A stretch of 64,000 nucleotides of DNA from Bacteroidales bacterium. GTDB taxonomy: Bacteria > Bacteroidota > Bacteroidia > Bacteroidales > F082. The notes under the pieces are model-generated. The model did not search any database. It saw only the letters and a program-made list of their open reading frames with translations, and was not told the origin of the DNA. Every line of letters starts with the position of its first letter. Positions within the stretch are counted from its first letter, which is position 1. Of the stretch, positions 26,185 through 35,410 are shown one piece after another. Location of the stretch: positions 27,394 through 91,393 of the forward strand of contig JACZJI010000002.1 of the NCBI GenBank assembly GCA_014860665.1, given 5' to 3'. A program made the translations under genes and the position numbers.

Positions 26185-26923
26185 ATTTTCCAGCTTCACT
26201 CATCACACGCAAGACTTCCAGGGATTTAATTTTTCCCAATTCCGGTAAATGCAGCTGATAATACGTTACGAGGGCGTCCACCATACTGCGACGCTGTGTA
26301 TTATTTATATGAAAATTTTTTAATCCTTCCAAACCAATTTGAGTCAAGGTAAAGAACGTTTCAGTCTGCTGACTTTCCAGATAGTATGGATGACCCGGCC
26401 TTGTCTGAGCAAAATGGCCTTCCTGCATATCAAAAAATGGCAGTGTTTCTTCTCCTCCAGTTTCCTTTTTGGGAGAAAAGCCCAGGAAACGCGCAAGCTG
26501 TATCAGGAACAACAGGTGAAAATTCAGAAAATTCTTTTCTTCAAGGTCAAACCAGACCAACGCTTGAAAGATCCACTGAAACAACTCTTTATCAGGGGTC
26601 TCATGTCGAATGGTTTTATATAAAACCTCATCCAGAAACATTAAAATACTCTGCTTTTCTGGTGAAAACGGGATATGCTGCCACGGTTGGGCAATTCGTG
26701 CTTCCTTGATATGCTGTAACCCGTGGACACCTTTGTGATAGACCACCATTTCAAGCAACGAAAGAGGTTGAAACAAAGATGGTTTTAATCGTGCATTTTT
26801 GCTGTTTACTCCTTTAACCAGATAAGACTGCAAACCCAGTTCTTCTGTAAGGACCTTCACTATCAGCGAGGATTCCCCATATTTCACTTTATTAAAAACG
26901 ATGCCCCGAGTAGTTACATTCAT
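26177..26923 (-). CDS. recO: DNA repair protein RecO
   Basis: Encodes 248 residues. It shows the RecO N-terminal OB-fold (TTRGIVFNKVKYGESSLIVKV, then LQSYLVKGV) and the helical C-terminal part. It loads RecA on SSB-coated single strands with RecR. A neighbouring propeller/T9SS-CTD gene downstream on the same strand matches the recO-porZ-like adjacency I recall from other Bacteroidota. Confidence 0.92.
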   Translation of the reverse strand: MNVTTRGIVFNKVKYGESSLIVKVLTEELGLQSYLVKGVNSKNARLKPSLFQPLSLLEMVVYHKGVHGLQHIKEARIAQPWQHIPFSPEKQSILMFLDEVLYKTIRHETPDKELFQWIFQALVWFDLEEKNFLNFHLLFLIQLARFLGFSPKKETGGEETLPFFDMQEGHFAQTRPGHPYYLESQQTETFFTLTQIGLEGLKNFHINNTQRRSMVDALVTYYQLHLPELGKIKSLEVLRVMSEAGKSK

Positions 26924-26965
26924 AGCAAAATGCTTATTGCTTTGATATTACAAAGCTTCCAACTT

Positions 26966-29302
26966 TTAATGTATCACAAGAATTTTTGTGACCATCGTTT
27001 GTGAACCATCGTTATTGGTAATAAACACCATATAAACACCAGTACTTACCCTTTGATGGTTGAAATTGTTTCCATCCCAGATAGCTTGTCCTCCGTTCGC
27101 TTTTGTTTCATAAACCAGGTTCCCGTAAGAATCCGTGATTTTTACATCAGCATCCGTCACAAGGCCTTTTATGGCAATTGGACCTGTATAATTTTGGCGA
27201 ACAGGATTAGGGAAGGCATACACATCACTATTGGTATTCTGTCCTTCAGTTGCCGTTCCCCGGAAAGAAATAAGTCCCTTGTCTGTACCAATAAAAACTT
27301 CACCATCCTTATCAATTGTAATTCCTGATATGTTATTAGAAAGCAATGGACTATTGGCAGTTGTAAAGTGATAAATTTGTTTCAGCCCATCAGGTGAAAG
27401 CAGAAAAACTCCGCTTCGTCTGGTTCCAACCCATTTTCGGTTGGCCCCGTCTACAGTGATTGCAGTAACCGTTTCAGAAGCCAGCAGCAGATCAGCCAAT
27501 CCAGAGCCATCATTTCTTGGAACCAGGATTTGTTGTGCATCAAAATTGCTGCCTTGGGTAAAAATGTTACCTGGATTATAAAACACAGCGACTCCTGCAT
27601 CTGTTCCTAACCATACTTCTCCGTTTTTGTCCGTAGCCATAGAATAAACTCCACTACCTGGCAGATTTCCGTTACCAGCACCAGAACCTAAAACCTTCAC
27701 CATATCGTCGGAAGGATTATCGGGAGTTCCGTTGAAGGAATATACAATGAGCATTCCGTTGTTTCTCTTAATAATCCAGACATCATTATTCTGGTCTACC
27801 ATCAATTTTCCAACATCAATACCACTGAGATTGCTTCCCAGATTAAAAGATTTCCATTGTCCATTACTTTCCATAACCGACAGCAGATCATATGCTCCGG
27901 AATTGGCAACCCAAAGATCATACTGACTATCGAAATCCATACCACTGATATTTACAAGACTGGTATTGGCCACCCAAGGCTCAAGACTACTGTTATTTCT
28001 TGAAAAAATAGTAGCCAGTTTATTATTTTCAAACTTCAGGACACCGGTTTGCCAGGTACCTATATATGCCACATCAGGATTGGCAGGATCTGCTTTTACA
28101 CAAGTCCAATCTGAAATGGTGTCAAAAGCAGGAGTATTCGACTGGTCAAAAGTTGTCCACTGGCCATCCACAAAGGAAAAAACACCATCATGAATATAAG
28201 CTTTTGACCAGTTTGACTGATAACCTCCCGGAACAACCCAAACGTTATTTCCTGAAGCGCTAAGATCAAATACATTGGTCGTTCTCGGACCATTGGGCTC
28301 TAAAAACTGCTCTTTAGTTCCTTTCTCTGACACTTCCAGTAACCCATGCGCATTGGTGCCAATCCAAAGAGAAGAATTTGCATCTCCCCGGGCAGCCAAT
28401 GGTTCAAAACCTGACCCAAGCGGATTAGCTATGTGAAGAATATTATTCCCATTTGCATCATAAGCATTGACCGAATAACGATTCACCAACAATAAATCAT
28501 TGGATTCTGCATTCAACTGATTGTGACGTTCGTGATTTGACGGTTCGAAATAATTCCAGGTATTCCCGTTAAAAACATAAAGCGTATCCCCATCCCAGGT
28601 TCCTGAATAATAATTGGCGTATACCTTCCCAGCGAAAGCCGTTACCAGGTTAAAAGTCTGATTAGGATTGGGAAACCGTATATCTTGATGCCATTGATTA
28701 AAATCAGCCAGATTGGATGCGCCCTTGTTAGCATAAAAAATCCCCTTTTCGGTGGCTGCAAAAAAGGAAGTATCATTGGCAGTAAAATCCATTACATCCA
28801 ACGCGCTACCATTATTGCCAATGTAATACGTATCTTTTATTTCCTGTTTGCTTAAATCTACCACCACAATTCCGAAGCTGCAAGACAGGTAAGCTATATT
28901 CCCATCAAAATAAATGTTGTTGATGGTTTTGACGCCCAGCATGGCCTTATTGTAAATATCCGGAATGTTTGCTACGTTTCCTTTATTATCAATCAAATCG
29001 ATGTTGGCATCTGTATAAGCTACCATCAGAATTTGTTCTTTGGAATCATAAGCAATTTTGGAAATTCCGATATCGCTTAATCCTTTTACACGTCCAAAAG
29101 GAGCAAGCTGATTATCTTCAGTATTGTAAGTAAAAAGACTGTAAGGTGTTGCAGCATATACAATGTTTCCGGCAATGGCAACATCAATTACTTTCTGGTA
29201 CGGCAGATGTGTTCTCCATTGTCCGATGGCTGGCACCTGCGCATGGATTGCACCTAAAATCAGAATGTTGAAAAGAAGAGTGACGGATAAAAGTCTTTTC
29301 AT
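26966..29302 (-). CDS. porZ: PorZ-like T9SS surface protein (two beta-propellers plus CTD)
   Basis: Encodes 778 residues from the ATG at 29302; three codons further upstream would need a TTG. The signal peptide (LLFNILILGAIHAQ) is followed by IGQWRTHLPYQ and repeated propeller-type blades (VYAATPYSLFTYN, SSLWIGTNAHGLLEVS, EVWLGTDAGVAVFY, KWVGTRRSGVFLLS, EVFIGTDKGLISF). The C-terminus is a type A T9SS sorting domain (AFPNPVRQNY, STGVYMVFITNNDG, TKILVIH). PorZ of Porphyromonas has this architecture and length and acts with PorU/PorV at the cell surface in processing cargo and attaching A-LPS. Orthology is inferred from architecture and the recO neighbour, so another propeller protein cannot be excluded. 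Confidence 0.72.
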   Translation of the reverse strand: MKRLLSVTLLFNILILGAIHAQVPAIGQWRTHLPYQKVIDVAIAGNIVYAATPYSLFTYNTEDNQLAPFGRVKGLSDIGISKIAYDSKEQILMVAYTDANIDLIDNKGNVANIPDIYNKAMLGVKTINNIYFDGNIAYLSCSFGIVVVDLSKQEIKDTYYIGNNGSALDVMDFTANDTSFFAATEKGIFYANKGASNLADFNQWHQDIRFPNPNQTFNLVTAFAGKVYANYYSGTWDGDTLYVFNGNTWNYFEPSNHERHNQLNAESNDLLLVNRYSVNAYDANGNNILHIANPLGSGFEPLAARGDANSSLWIGTNAHGLLEVSEKGTKEQFLEPNGPRTTNVFDLSASGNNVWVVPGGYQSNWSKAYIHDGVFSFVDGQWTTFDQSNTPAFDTISDWTCVKADPANPDVAYIGTWQTGVLKFENNKLATIFSRNNSSLEPWVANTSLVNISGMDFDSQYDLWVANSGAYDLLSVMESNGQWKSFNLGSNLSGIDVGKLMVDQNNDVWIIKRNNGMLIVYSFNGTPDNPSDDMVKVLGSGAGNGNLPGSGVYSMATDKNGEVWLGTDAGVAVFYNPGNIFTQGSNFDAQQILVPRNDGSGLADLLLASETVTAITVDGANRKWVGTRRSGVFLLSPDGLKQIYHFTTANSPLLSNNISGITIDKDGEVFIGTDKGLISFRGTATEGQNTNSDVYAFPNPVRQNYTGPIAIKGLVTDADVKITDSYGNLVYETKANGGQAIWDGNNFNHQRVSTGVYMVFITNNDGSQTMVTKILVIH

Positions 29303-29396
29303 AGGAGACAAAAATAGTACCTGAATACAAACCTTAAAAATAGAAAAATATTGCTCAGGATTTTCCCTAAAGCAAGGAATGCGGTACTATCAAATA

Positions 29397-30485
29397 CTAA
29401 ATGTATTTCTCGCCTTTTTCGACTTTCACATCGTTTACAATTTGACGGATTTGCTGTTCATCCTGTTTGCGGCAAATCAGAAGAGCTCCTTCTTCGTCCA
29501 CTACGATGTAATCATCCAGTCCTTGCAAAACAACCAGTTTTTTATCAGAAATATTTACTATACAATTCTTCGTGTCGTAGACCATGACATTGTCCCCCAC
29601 GATGGCATTCTGATTTTCGTCCTTTTCACGATTAGCATACAAAGAGCCCCATGTTCCCAAATCAGACCAGCCAAAATCCACACTCAGAACGTAAACATTC
29701 TTTGCCCTTTCCATCACACCATAGTCGATGGAAATATTTTTACAAACAGCATAGGTTTCTTTGATAAACTTTTCCTCAGCATCTGTATTGTACTTCCCAA
29801 TTCCCTTTTGGAACAACAGGTCAACATCACTCAGGAAATTATCAAAAGCAGCCATAATACTCTTCAATGACCATACAAACATGCCTGAGTTCCAAAGAAA
29901 ATCGCCGCTGGCAATAAAAGACTTAGCTATTTCAAGTGACGGTTTCTCTGTAAAAGTCTTCACCTTTTTCAGACGGTTGTCTTCCGGATAAACCATTTTA
30001 TCTTCAAACTGGATATAACCATAACCAGTATCCGGACGGCTGGGAAGAATTCCTAATGTGATCAGCCAATTGTTATTTTCTGCCGCATTCAGAGCGGTTT
30101 TCATGTCTCTAACAAACTCATCTTCATTGATAATTACATGGTCGGAAGGAGCTACCACAACAACGGCATTTTCGTTTTCCTCCTTGATTTTATAGTTGGC
30201 ATAAGCAATGCAGGGAGCCGTATTTCTGCGGGAAGGTTCACACAATACACGCGAAGGATCCACTTCCGGCAGCTGTTTTAAAACCAAATTTTTATAGGAA
30301 TCGTTCGTAACGATAAATATATTCTTTGCCGGAAGAACTTTACAAACACGGTCAAAAGTCATTTGAATCAGGGTCCTTCCCATACCCAATACATCGATAA
30401 ATTGCTTCGGGAATACTGTACGACTCATGGGCCAGAATCGGGAACCTACTCCCCCGGCCATGATAACGCAATAATAATTGTCCAT
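29397..30485 (-). CDS. manC: Mannose-1-phosphate guanylyltransferase
   Basis: Encodes 362 residues. The nucleotidyltransferase signature is IMAGGVGSRFWPMSR; further family patches are VVAPSDHVI, GYGYIQFED, FTEKPSLEIA, WNSGMFVW and VDFGWSDLGTW. It makes GDP-mannose from mannose-1-phosphate and GTP, feeding polysaccharide, O-antigen/A-LPS or capsule synthesis. The protein lacks the C-terminal phosphomannose isomerase domain found in bifunctional enzymes. It is monocistronic by spacing. Confidence 0.93.
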   Translation of the reverse strand: MDNYYCVIMAGGVGSRFWPMSRTVFPKQFIDVLGMGRTLIQMTFDRVCKVLPAKNIFIVTNDSYKNLVLKQLPEVDPSRVLCEPSRRNTAPCIAYANYKIKEENENAVVVVAPSDHVIINEDEFVRDMKTALNAAENNNWLITLGILPSRPDTGYGYIQFEDKMVYPEDNRLKKVKTFTEKPSLEIAKSFIASGDFLWNSGMFVWSLKSIMAAFDNFLSDVDLLFQKGIGKYNTDAEEKFIKETYAVCKNISIDYGVMERAKNVYVLSVDFGWSDLGTWGSLYANREKDENQNAIVGDNVMVYDTKNCIVNISDKKLVVLQGLDDYIVVDEEGALLICRKQDEQQIRQIVNDVKVEKGEKYI

Positions 30486-30504
30486 GGTAATTTTTTTAGA
30501 TAGG

Positions 30505-30512
30505 CAAATTTA
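30505..30512 (-). promoter_or_regulatory. Candidate -7 box (TAAATTTG) of manC
   Basis: On the minus strand TAAATTTG fits TAnnTTTG, 19 bp before the manC ATG. The -33 element is not clear. Confidence 0.4.
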
Positions 30513-30695
30513 ACAGAATTTACCTAAAAAACGAGTTTAGACCTAATTTCTTGTAACATTCCACCAAAACCTCTGACAAAAATTTTTGACTTCTGCTCGT
30601 CAAAAAGACCCCTGATTTGTAGATATATATGATTTAGGACAAAGGAAGGAAAGTGACTATTTATAAAAAGATTTAATAGATATTGAAAATGAATT

Positions 30696-31298
30696 TCATT
30701 CGTGTCGTTTTACAGGCGTTAATGCATTAAAAAGATAGATTCTATTGTTGGCAATTTCCTGGCATTTATAACGTTTTCTTACCTTTTCCAGGATCTTGAA
30801 TTTCCTGTCTTGCTGAAAGACAAAAATTTCACCCTGCTGCAAATCTTCCAGTCGCAAAGTCTGATGAGTATCGTATTTCTGAAAAGCCCGGGTCAGTTCC
30901 AAATCGGAATGACTTGACGCTTTGATATTTTTCAAATGTTTTTTGATCGCTTTTTCCAGTTCTGAAGGAAAGATATCTTTCCCAAGAAATCTTCCAAGTT
31001 GTTCTCCATAGATTTGCTTCCACTCTTCTCCATGAGGTTGTCTCATGTGCCCGTATTTTTCATACGCCAGCAAATGTGAAAGTTCATGGATAAACGTTAC
31101 AAAAAAAGCATACTGGTTTAAATCGTTATTGACAGAAATGCGCGGATTGACTCCATGGAAATGAGGTCTGAAATCGCCTAATTTAGTCTTACGGCTTCGC
31201 GTAATTTTAAGATGCACCCTATGCCTGATTATTTCCTCTAAAACAGTGTCCACCACCTGCGGAGGTAAATATTTCGCCAGCAACTCCTTTTCTTTCAT
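30696..31298 (-). CDS. SprT-like zinc metalloprotein
   Basis: Encodes 200 residues. The zinc-peptidase motif HELSH (H71-E72-x-x-H75) is followed by a third likely ligand, H89 in QPHGEEWK, the arrangement of the SprT/Spartan family. Unlike many SprT proteins, I see no C-terminal four-cysteine zinc ribbon; the C-terminus (KFKILEKVRKRYKCQE) has one Cys. Spartan relatives cleave DNA-protein crosslinks; bacterial SprT-like proteins are largely uncharacterised. No signal peptide, so presumably cytoplasmic. Confidence 0.82.
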   Translation of the reverse strand: MKEKELLAKYLPPQVVDTVLEEIIRHRVHLKITRSRKTKLGDFRPHFHGVNPRISVNNDLNQYAFFVTFIHELSHLLAYEKYGHMRQPHGEEWKQIYGEQLGRFLGKDIFPSELEKAIKKHLKNIKASSHSDLELTRAFQKYDTHQTLRLEDLQQGEIFVFQQDRKFKILEKVRKRYKCQEIANNRIYLFNALTPVKRHE

Positions 31299-31306
31299 AC
31301 AGATGA

Positions 31307-31314
31307 CAAATATA
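31307..31314 (-). promoter_or_regulatory. Candidate -7 box (TATATTTG) of the SprT-like gene
   Basis: TATATTTG on the minus strand fits TAnnTTTG and lies 8 bp before the ATG, which would give a nearly leaderless transcript. The -33 element is not evident. Confidence 0.35.
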
Positions 31315-31368
31315 AAACTATAATTAAAAGGCTTAAAGTTTGTCTGGCAATATTATGAAAACATCATA

Positions 31369-32046
31369 TTACTCAATCTTTCTACCGGTCAGCACAAATT
31401 CAGCATATCCCAAATCCCCGGGCCGGGTAATTTTGATGTTATCAGGATTTCCTTCTACTATACGCAACTGCACTCCTGTAGCTTCAACCACCGCCGCATC
31501 ATCTGTGAATTGATCATTATAAGTCTGTGCATAGGCTTTTTTGATCAGCGATGAATAGAAAACCTGTGGAGTTTGAACAGCTTTATAATTTTCACGGTTT
31601 ACAGCGCGGCTCAGTCCGTTTTCCACCATTCGGAGTGACTCTGTCGAAGAAACCACGGGAATAGCATTTCCATGAATTTTCGCTGTTCTGTAACAGTTTG
31701 CTATGGTGGTCTTGTCTAACAAAGGACGCACAGCATCATGAATAAAAACGAGGCATTTTTCAGGAACCAGTGCTAAAGCATTCTTCACCGAATGGAAACG
31801 AGTGGGACCTCCTTCCACAATTTCATGTGGTACCTCAAATCCAAATTCGTAACGTAAATGTTTCCATCGTCCAATTTCATTACCGGGAAGTACCAGCAGG
31901 AATTTTGCTTGTCCATAGAAATCAGAAAAAGCATCAAAAGTCCGCATCACTACCGGGCGACCATCCAGCAAATGAAACTGTTTAGGAGTTTGATTTTCCA
32001 TACGCTGTCCTATACCACCCGCCACAATAATGATGTAAACCTCCAT
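31369..32046 (-). CDS. ispD: 2-C-methyl-D-erythritol 4-phosphate cytidylyltransferase
   Basis: Encodes 225 residues. The nucleotide-binding signature is IIVAGGIGQRMENQTPKQF; FIHDAVRPLL, AVQTPQVF and FTDDAAVVEATG are typical IspD patches. It is the third step of the MEP isoprenoid pathway, making CDP-methylerythritol. The pathway's products feed the polyprenyl synthetase at 62.6 kb and the undecaprenyl carrier recycled by UppP. It follows queA on the same strand but is separated from it by a strong terminator. Confidence 0.94.
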   Translation of the reverse strand: MEVYIIIVAGGIGQRMENQTPKQFHLLDGRPVVMRTFDAFSDFYGQAKFLLVLPGNEIGRWKHLRYEFGFEVPHEIVEGGPTRFHSVKNALALVPEKCLVFIHDAVRPLLDKTTIANCYRTAKIHGNAIPVVSSTESLRMVENGLSRAVNRENYKAVQTPQVFYSSLIKKAYAQTYNDQFTDDAAVVEATGVQLRIVEGNPDNIKITRPGDLGYAEFVLTGRKIE

Positions 32047-32110
32047 GAAAAATGATTTTTTACAATATTACGATTTCTTCTTTTTTAAACACCCGGTATT
32101 TTATGACAAA

Positions 32111-32147
32111 AAAAAGTGCCCCACATAAAAAACGCGGGGCACTTTTT
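32111..32147. terminator. Bidirectional intrinsic terminator after queA
   Basis: AAAAAGTGCCCC and GGGGCACTTTTT form a 12-bp stem with a 12-base loop and A/T tracts on both sides. It lies 22 bp after the queA stop on the minus strand, insulating queA from ispD. Confidence 0.85.
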
Positions 32148-32168
32148 CTGCTACGACTTCAAATTAAA

Positions 32169-33218
32169 TTACAAAATAAGCATGGCATCACCATAGGTGA
32201 AGAAATTATATTTTTCTTTTACCGCAATCTGGTATACTTCCTTAGCAAATTCATAACCCATGAAAGCTGAAACCATCATATACATGGGTGAATATGGCAA
32301 ATGAAAGTTTGTAACCAATGCATTGGCTGTACGAAATTCGTACGGAGGAAAAATAAATTTGTTGGTCCAGCCCTTGAACGGTTTAATTTTTCCTGTGATT
32401 GAAACAGCCGTTTCTAAGGCCTTGAGACTTGTAGTTCCTACAGCGACCACTTTGTGCTTGCTTTCCCATGAACTGTTAATGATATCAACACTGTCCTGTG
32501 TGATAAACATTTCTTCAGAATCCATTTTATGTTTTGTAAGATCTTCCACTTCGATGGATCTGAAATTACCTAACCCCGTATGCAAGGTGATTTCTGCAAA
32601 AGTAACGCCAGAAATCTCCAGTCTTTTCATCATTTCTCTGGAAAAATGCAATCCGGCTGTGGGAGCAGCTACGGCCCCTTCATGTTTTGCATAAATAGTC
32701 TGAAAACGAACTTCGTCTTCAGGTTCTACGGGACGGTTGTGAATTTTCGGAAGCGGAGTTTCCCCCAGACTCTGAAGCGTTTTTTTGAATTCTTCATAAG
32801 AACCATCAAAGAGGAAACGCAATGTACGGCCTCTTGAAGTGGTATTATCTATAACTTCGGCAACAAGCGTTTCGTCATCCCCGAAATACAGTTTATTACC
32901 AATTCTGATCTTTCTTGCAGGATCTACTAACACATCCCAAAGACGGCTATGCTTATCAAGTTCTCTTAATAAGAAAACTTCGATTTTTGCACCGGTTTTT
33001 TCCTTTTCACCATAAAGACGGGCAGGAAAAACTTTGGTATTATTAATTACGAAAACATCCCCATCTGTGAAATAATTCAGAATATCTTTAAAATGAAGAT
33101 GTTCGATAGTTTGTGTTTTACGATCGACCACCATCATCCTTCCGGCATCACGATCTTTCGGAGGATATTTTGCAATTAACTCTTTGGGTAGGTTAAAATT
33201 GAATTGAGATAATTTCAT
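32169..33218 (-). CDS. queA: S-adenosylmethionine:tRNA ribosyltransferase-isomerase
   Basis: Encodes 349 residues of normal length. Typical QueA sequences are [21 protein letters not shown] at the start, [30 protein letters not shown] and THTGLGTF-like TLHTGLGNF. It transfers and isomerises the ribose of SAM onto preQ1 in tRNA to make epoxyqueuosine. It is downstream of truB and uppP in a conserved Bacteroidota gene order and ends the cluster at a terminator. Confidence 0.96.
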   Translation of the reverse strand: MKLSQFNFNLPKELIAKYPPKDRDAGRMMVVDRKTQTIEHLHFKDILNYFTDGDVFVINNTKVFPARLYGEKEKTGAKIEVFLLRELDKHSRLWDVLVDPARKIRIGNKLYFGDDETLVAEVIDNTTSRGRTLRFLFDGSYEEFKKTLQSLGETPLPKIHNRPVEPEDEVRFQTIYAKHEGAVAAPTAGLHFSREMMKRLEISGVTFAEITLHTGLGNFRSIEVEDLTKHKMDSEEMFITQDSVDIINSSWESKHKVVAVGTTSLKALETAVSITGKIKPFKGWTNKFIFPPYEFRTANALVTNFHLPYSPMYMMVSAFMGYEFAKEVYQIAVKEKYNFFTYGDAMLIL

Positions 33219-33349
33219 TACTACTTATTTTTCAGAACTTTAATAAATTTAACCCTATCGGAAATTTAGGAACAAAAAGTTTGCAAAGGTAGTCAATTTT
33301 AAGGGCGTTGTCAAGCCCAAAAACTTTCAGAAAAATGAATTCCAATAAA

Positions 33350-34066
33350 TTACTTAGAAATGGAGTTCTGAAAACCTGTCTGACGAAGAATTTCTTCTTT
33401 GAAAGCGTCGATTGTCCAAGCCGATGTAAGTTTATAATCACCTATTTGTGTGCGTTTTAAAGATGTAAGGAAAGCTCCGTTGCTTAGACTTTCACCAAAA
33501 TCACGAACCAACGCACGAATGTAAGTACCTTTGCTACACTTAACTGAAAAATCCACGAAAGGAGGTTCAAAATTTAGAATTTTAAATTCATGGATGATTA
33601 CATCTCGTGATTTCAGTTTCAATTCATTATTATTTCGTGCATACAGATAAGCACGTTGTCCTTTTACCTTAATAGCAGAATAAATCGGAGGGACCTGTTT
33701 AATTTCACCAAGAAACTTTTTACTGGCATTCTCAAGTATTTCCCTTGTGATCCCGGAAATATCAAACTGGTTATCAATTTCTGTTTCCACATCAAAAGAA
33801 GGAGTCGTAGCTCCCATCTGCATCCTTCCAACATATACTTTATCCATTCCCTGATAGGAATCGATTTGTTTGGTCATTTTTCCGGTACAAATTATCAAAA
33901 GTCCGTCGGCCATTGGATCTAATGTTCCTGCGTGGCCGACTTTCAGTTTTTTTAGGTGATACACTTTAAGTAAAAAGGAACGCAACAGATTCACCACATC
34001 GAAAGATGTCCATTCGACAGGCTTATCCAGTAATAAAACTTCTCCTTCCGGAAAATTAAAACTCAT
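33350..34066 (-). CDS. truB: tRNA pseudouridine(55) synthase TruB
   Basis: Encodes 238 residues. The catalytic Asp is D50 in KVGHAGTLDPMADGLL; VPPIYSAIKVKGQRAY and CSKGTYIRALVRD are conserved TruB patches. It makes pseudouridine at position 55 of the T loop of tRNAs. The length is short for the family because a C-terminal PUA extension is missing, as is usual in Bacteroidota. It shares the TAATG overlap with uppP upstream. Confidence 0.95.
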   Translation of the reverse strand: MSFNFPEGEVLLLDKPVEWTSFDVVNLLRSFLLKVYHLKKLKVGHAGTLDPMADGLLIICTGKMTKQIDSYQGMDKVYVGRMQMGATTPSFDVETEIDNQFDISGITREILENASKKFLGEIKQVPPIYSAIKVKGQRAYLYARNNNELKLKSRDVIIHEFKILNFEPPFVDFSVKCSKGTYIRALVRDFGESLSNGAFLTSLKRTQIGDYKLTSAWTIDAFKEEILRQTGFQNSISK

Positions 34067-34845
34067 TAGTGAATGGTTAGGTTCACGCCAAAAGCATACA
34101 GTAAAAGAATAATCACCCCTACAATAATCCGATAATAACCGAATATTTTAAATCCGTGTTTGGTCAAATAACTGATGAAGGATTTAATGGCAATCATGGC
34201 AACAATAAAGGAAATCACATTGCCAAATATCAAAATGTCTATATTATGTATGTTAATGGCTTTATATTCTTCAAGTAGTTTATAACCGGTCGCAGCAACC
34301 ATTGTAGGGACTGCCAGGAAAAAAGAAAACTCTGCAGCCGTTTTTCTTGTCAGTTTTTGTTGCATACCTCCAATAATGGTTGCCGCTGAACGCGAAACCC
34401 CTGGAATCATAGCCAATACCTGATAAAAACCAATGGTTAATGCCTTTTTGAAGGTGACTTCATCGTCAGAGCTTGGTTTATTAAACCATTCATCAACAAA
34501 CACCAGGATAACGCCTCCGATAATAAGCATCACAGCCACTAGGTAAACGCTTTTCAGCAAATAATCAATATAATGTCCGAACAACAATCCGAAAAAGGCA
34601 GCCGGAAGGAAGGCGACAAACAGTTTATAATAAAAAGTCAATGTCTGGAAAAACCTCTTCCAATATAAAACAACTACCGACAAAATAGCTCCCAGCTGAA
34701 TGCTGACTATAAATGCCTGACCGAAGTCGGTATTCCTCATACCGAGAATTCCCTCGGCTAAAATCATATGTCCTGTGGACGAAACAGGTAAAAACTCTGT
34801 AATTCCTTCTATTATAGAAAGAATAAGTGCATGAAGCCAGCTCAT
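34066..34845 (-). CDS. uppP: Undecaprenyl-diphosphatase (BacA type)
   Basis: Encodes 259 residues with about eight membrane helices. The two signature regions are GITEFLPVSSTGHMIL and MIPGVSRSAATIIGG. It removes phosphate from undecaprenyl pyrophosphate so the lipid carrier can be reused for peptidoglycan and polysaccharides. It overlaps truB by one base and follows the DUF3098 gene by 3 bp, so translation is probably coupled. Confidence 0.95.
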   Translation of the reverse strand: MSWLHALILSIIEGITEFLPVSSTGHMILAEGILGMRNTDFGQAFIVSIQLGAILSVVVLYWKRFFQTLTFYYKLFVAFLPAAFFGLLFGHYIDYLLKSVYLVAVMLIIGGVILVFVDEWFNKPSSDDEVTFKKALTIGFYQVLAMIPGVSRSAATIIGGMQQKLTRKTAAEFSFFLAVPTMVAATGYKLLEEYKAINIHNIDILIFGNVISFIVAMIAIKSFISYLTKHGFKIFGYYRIIVGVIILLLYAFGVNLTIH

Positions 34846-34848
34846 AAA

Positions 34849-35124
34849 CTAATCGTTGTTTTTTTCTTTAGGAAGTTTCATTATGGCAAAAAACTCAAAG
34901 GCATAACCAATTAGAATTAAAATCGGTGCAAGAGTTATTCTTTGAAAATCAAAAATCTCCGGTTCAAATCGTGTGATGGAATCCGAGCCACCACCAATCA
35001 TCAGCAAAAAACCCAGTGCCAGAAAACCTAGTCCGATAAACATAATTTTATAGTTTTCTTTAGTAAAAGCCCAGCTGAGTTGTCCTTTGTGTTTCTTAAC
35101 CTCTGGTTTATTTTGTGTTGCCAT
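34849..35124 (-). CDS. DUF3098 small membrane protein
   Basis: Encodes 91 residues with two hydrophobic helices (IMFIGLGFLALGFLLMIGG and ITLAPILILIGYAFEFFAI). The short cytoplasmic N-terminus and the spacer SDSITRFEPEIFDFQRI are typical of DUF3098, a Bacteroidota family usually found between ftsX and uppP. Here the ftsX-type gene is not present upstream; the divergent neighbour is a TetR gene. Function unknown. Confidence 0.85.
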   Translation of the reverse strand: MATQNKPEVKKHKGQLSWAFTKENYKIMFIGLGFLALGFLLMIGGGSDSITRFEPEIFDFQRITLAPILILIGYAFEFFAIMKLPKEKNND

Positions 35125-35140
35125 GAACTTGAATTTTTGT

Positions 35141-35148
35141 CAAAAATA
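35141..35148 (-). promoter_or_regulatory. Candidate -7 box (TATTTTTG) of the DUF3098-uppP-truB-queA operon
   Basis: TATTTTTG on the minus strand fits TAnnTTTG and lies 16 bp before the DUF3098 ATG. No clear -33. Confidence 0.4.
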
Positions 35149-35335
35149 AAATAAAAATGTTTTATTTCTCCCCTCATTAAGATTTAGTAACATAATCTGC
35201 ATAAACAATTTGTTTTTATCTGATTATGATGAAAGTTTATCAACTTACTGAAAAATTTAACATTTCATTAACTTACTGTTTTACTATTTATTAGCATCTT
35301 GTTTTCTCGCCAGAATGACAAAAAATGAAAATTTA

Positions 35336-35366
35336 TTTGGTCACATAAAAAAGATGTGTACATTTG
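35336..35366 (+). promoter_or_regulatory. Bacteroidota-type promoter of the TetR-exporter operon
   Basis: TTTG at 35336-35339 and TACATTTG at 35359-35366 are 19 bp apart, a full match to TTTG-N19-TAnnTTTG. The expected transcript start is near 35373, 38 bases before the TetR ATG. Confidence 0.6.
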
Positions 35367-35376
35367 TCCATTCGAT

Positions 35377-35392
35377 TAAACCAAATGGTTAA
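35377..35392 (+). promoter_or_regulatory. Candidate TetR operator palindrome
   Basis: AACCAAATGGTT (35379-35390) is a near-perfect palindrome, with TA-rich flanks TTAA and TAAA. It lies directly after the predicted transcript start and before tetR. Its position fits autoregulation by the TetR protein. No binding data can be read from the sequence. Confidence 0.4.
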
Positions 35393-35410
35393 AGCATAAA
35401 GTTAAACTAA

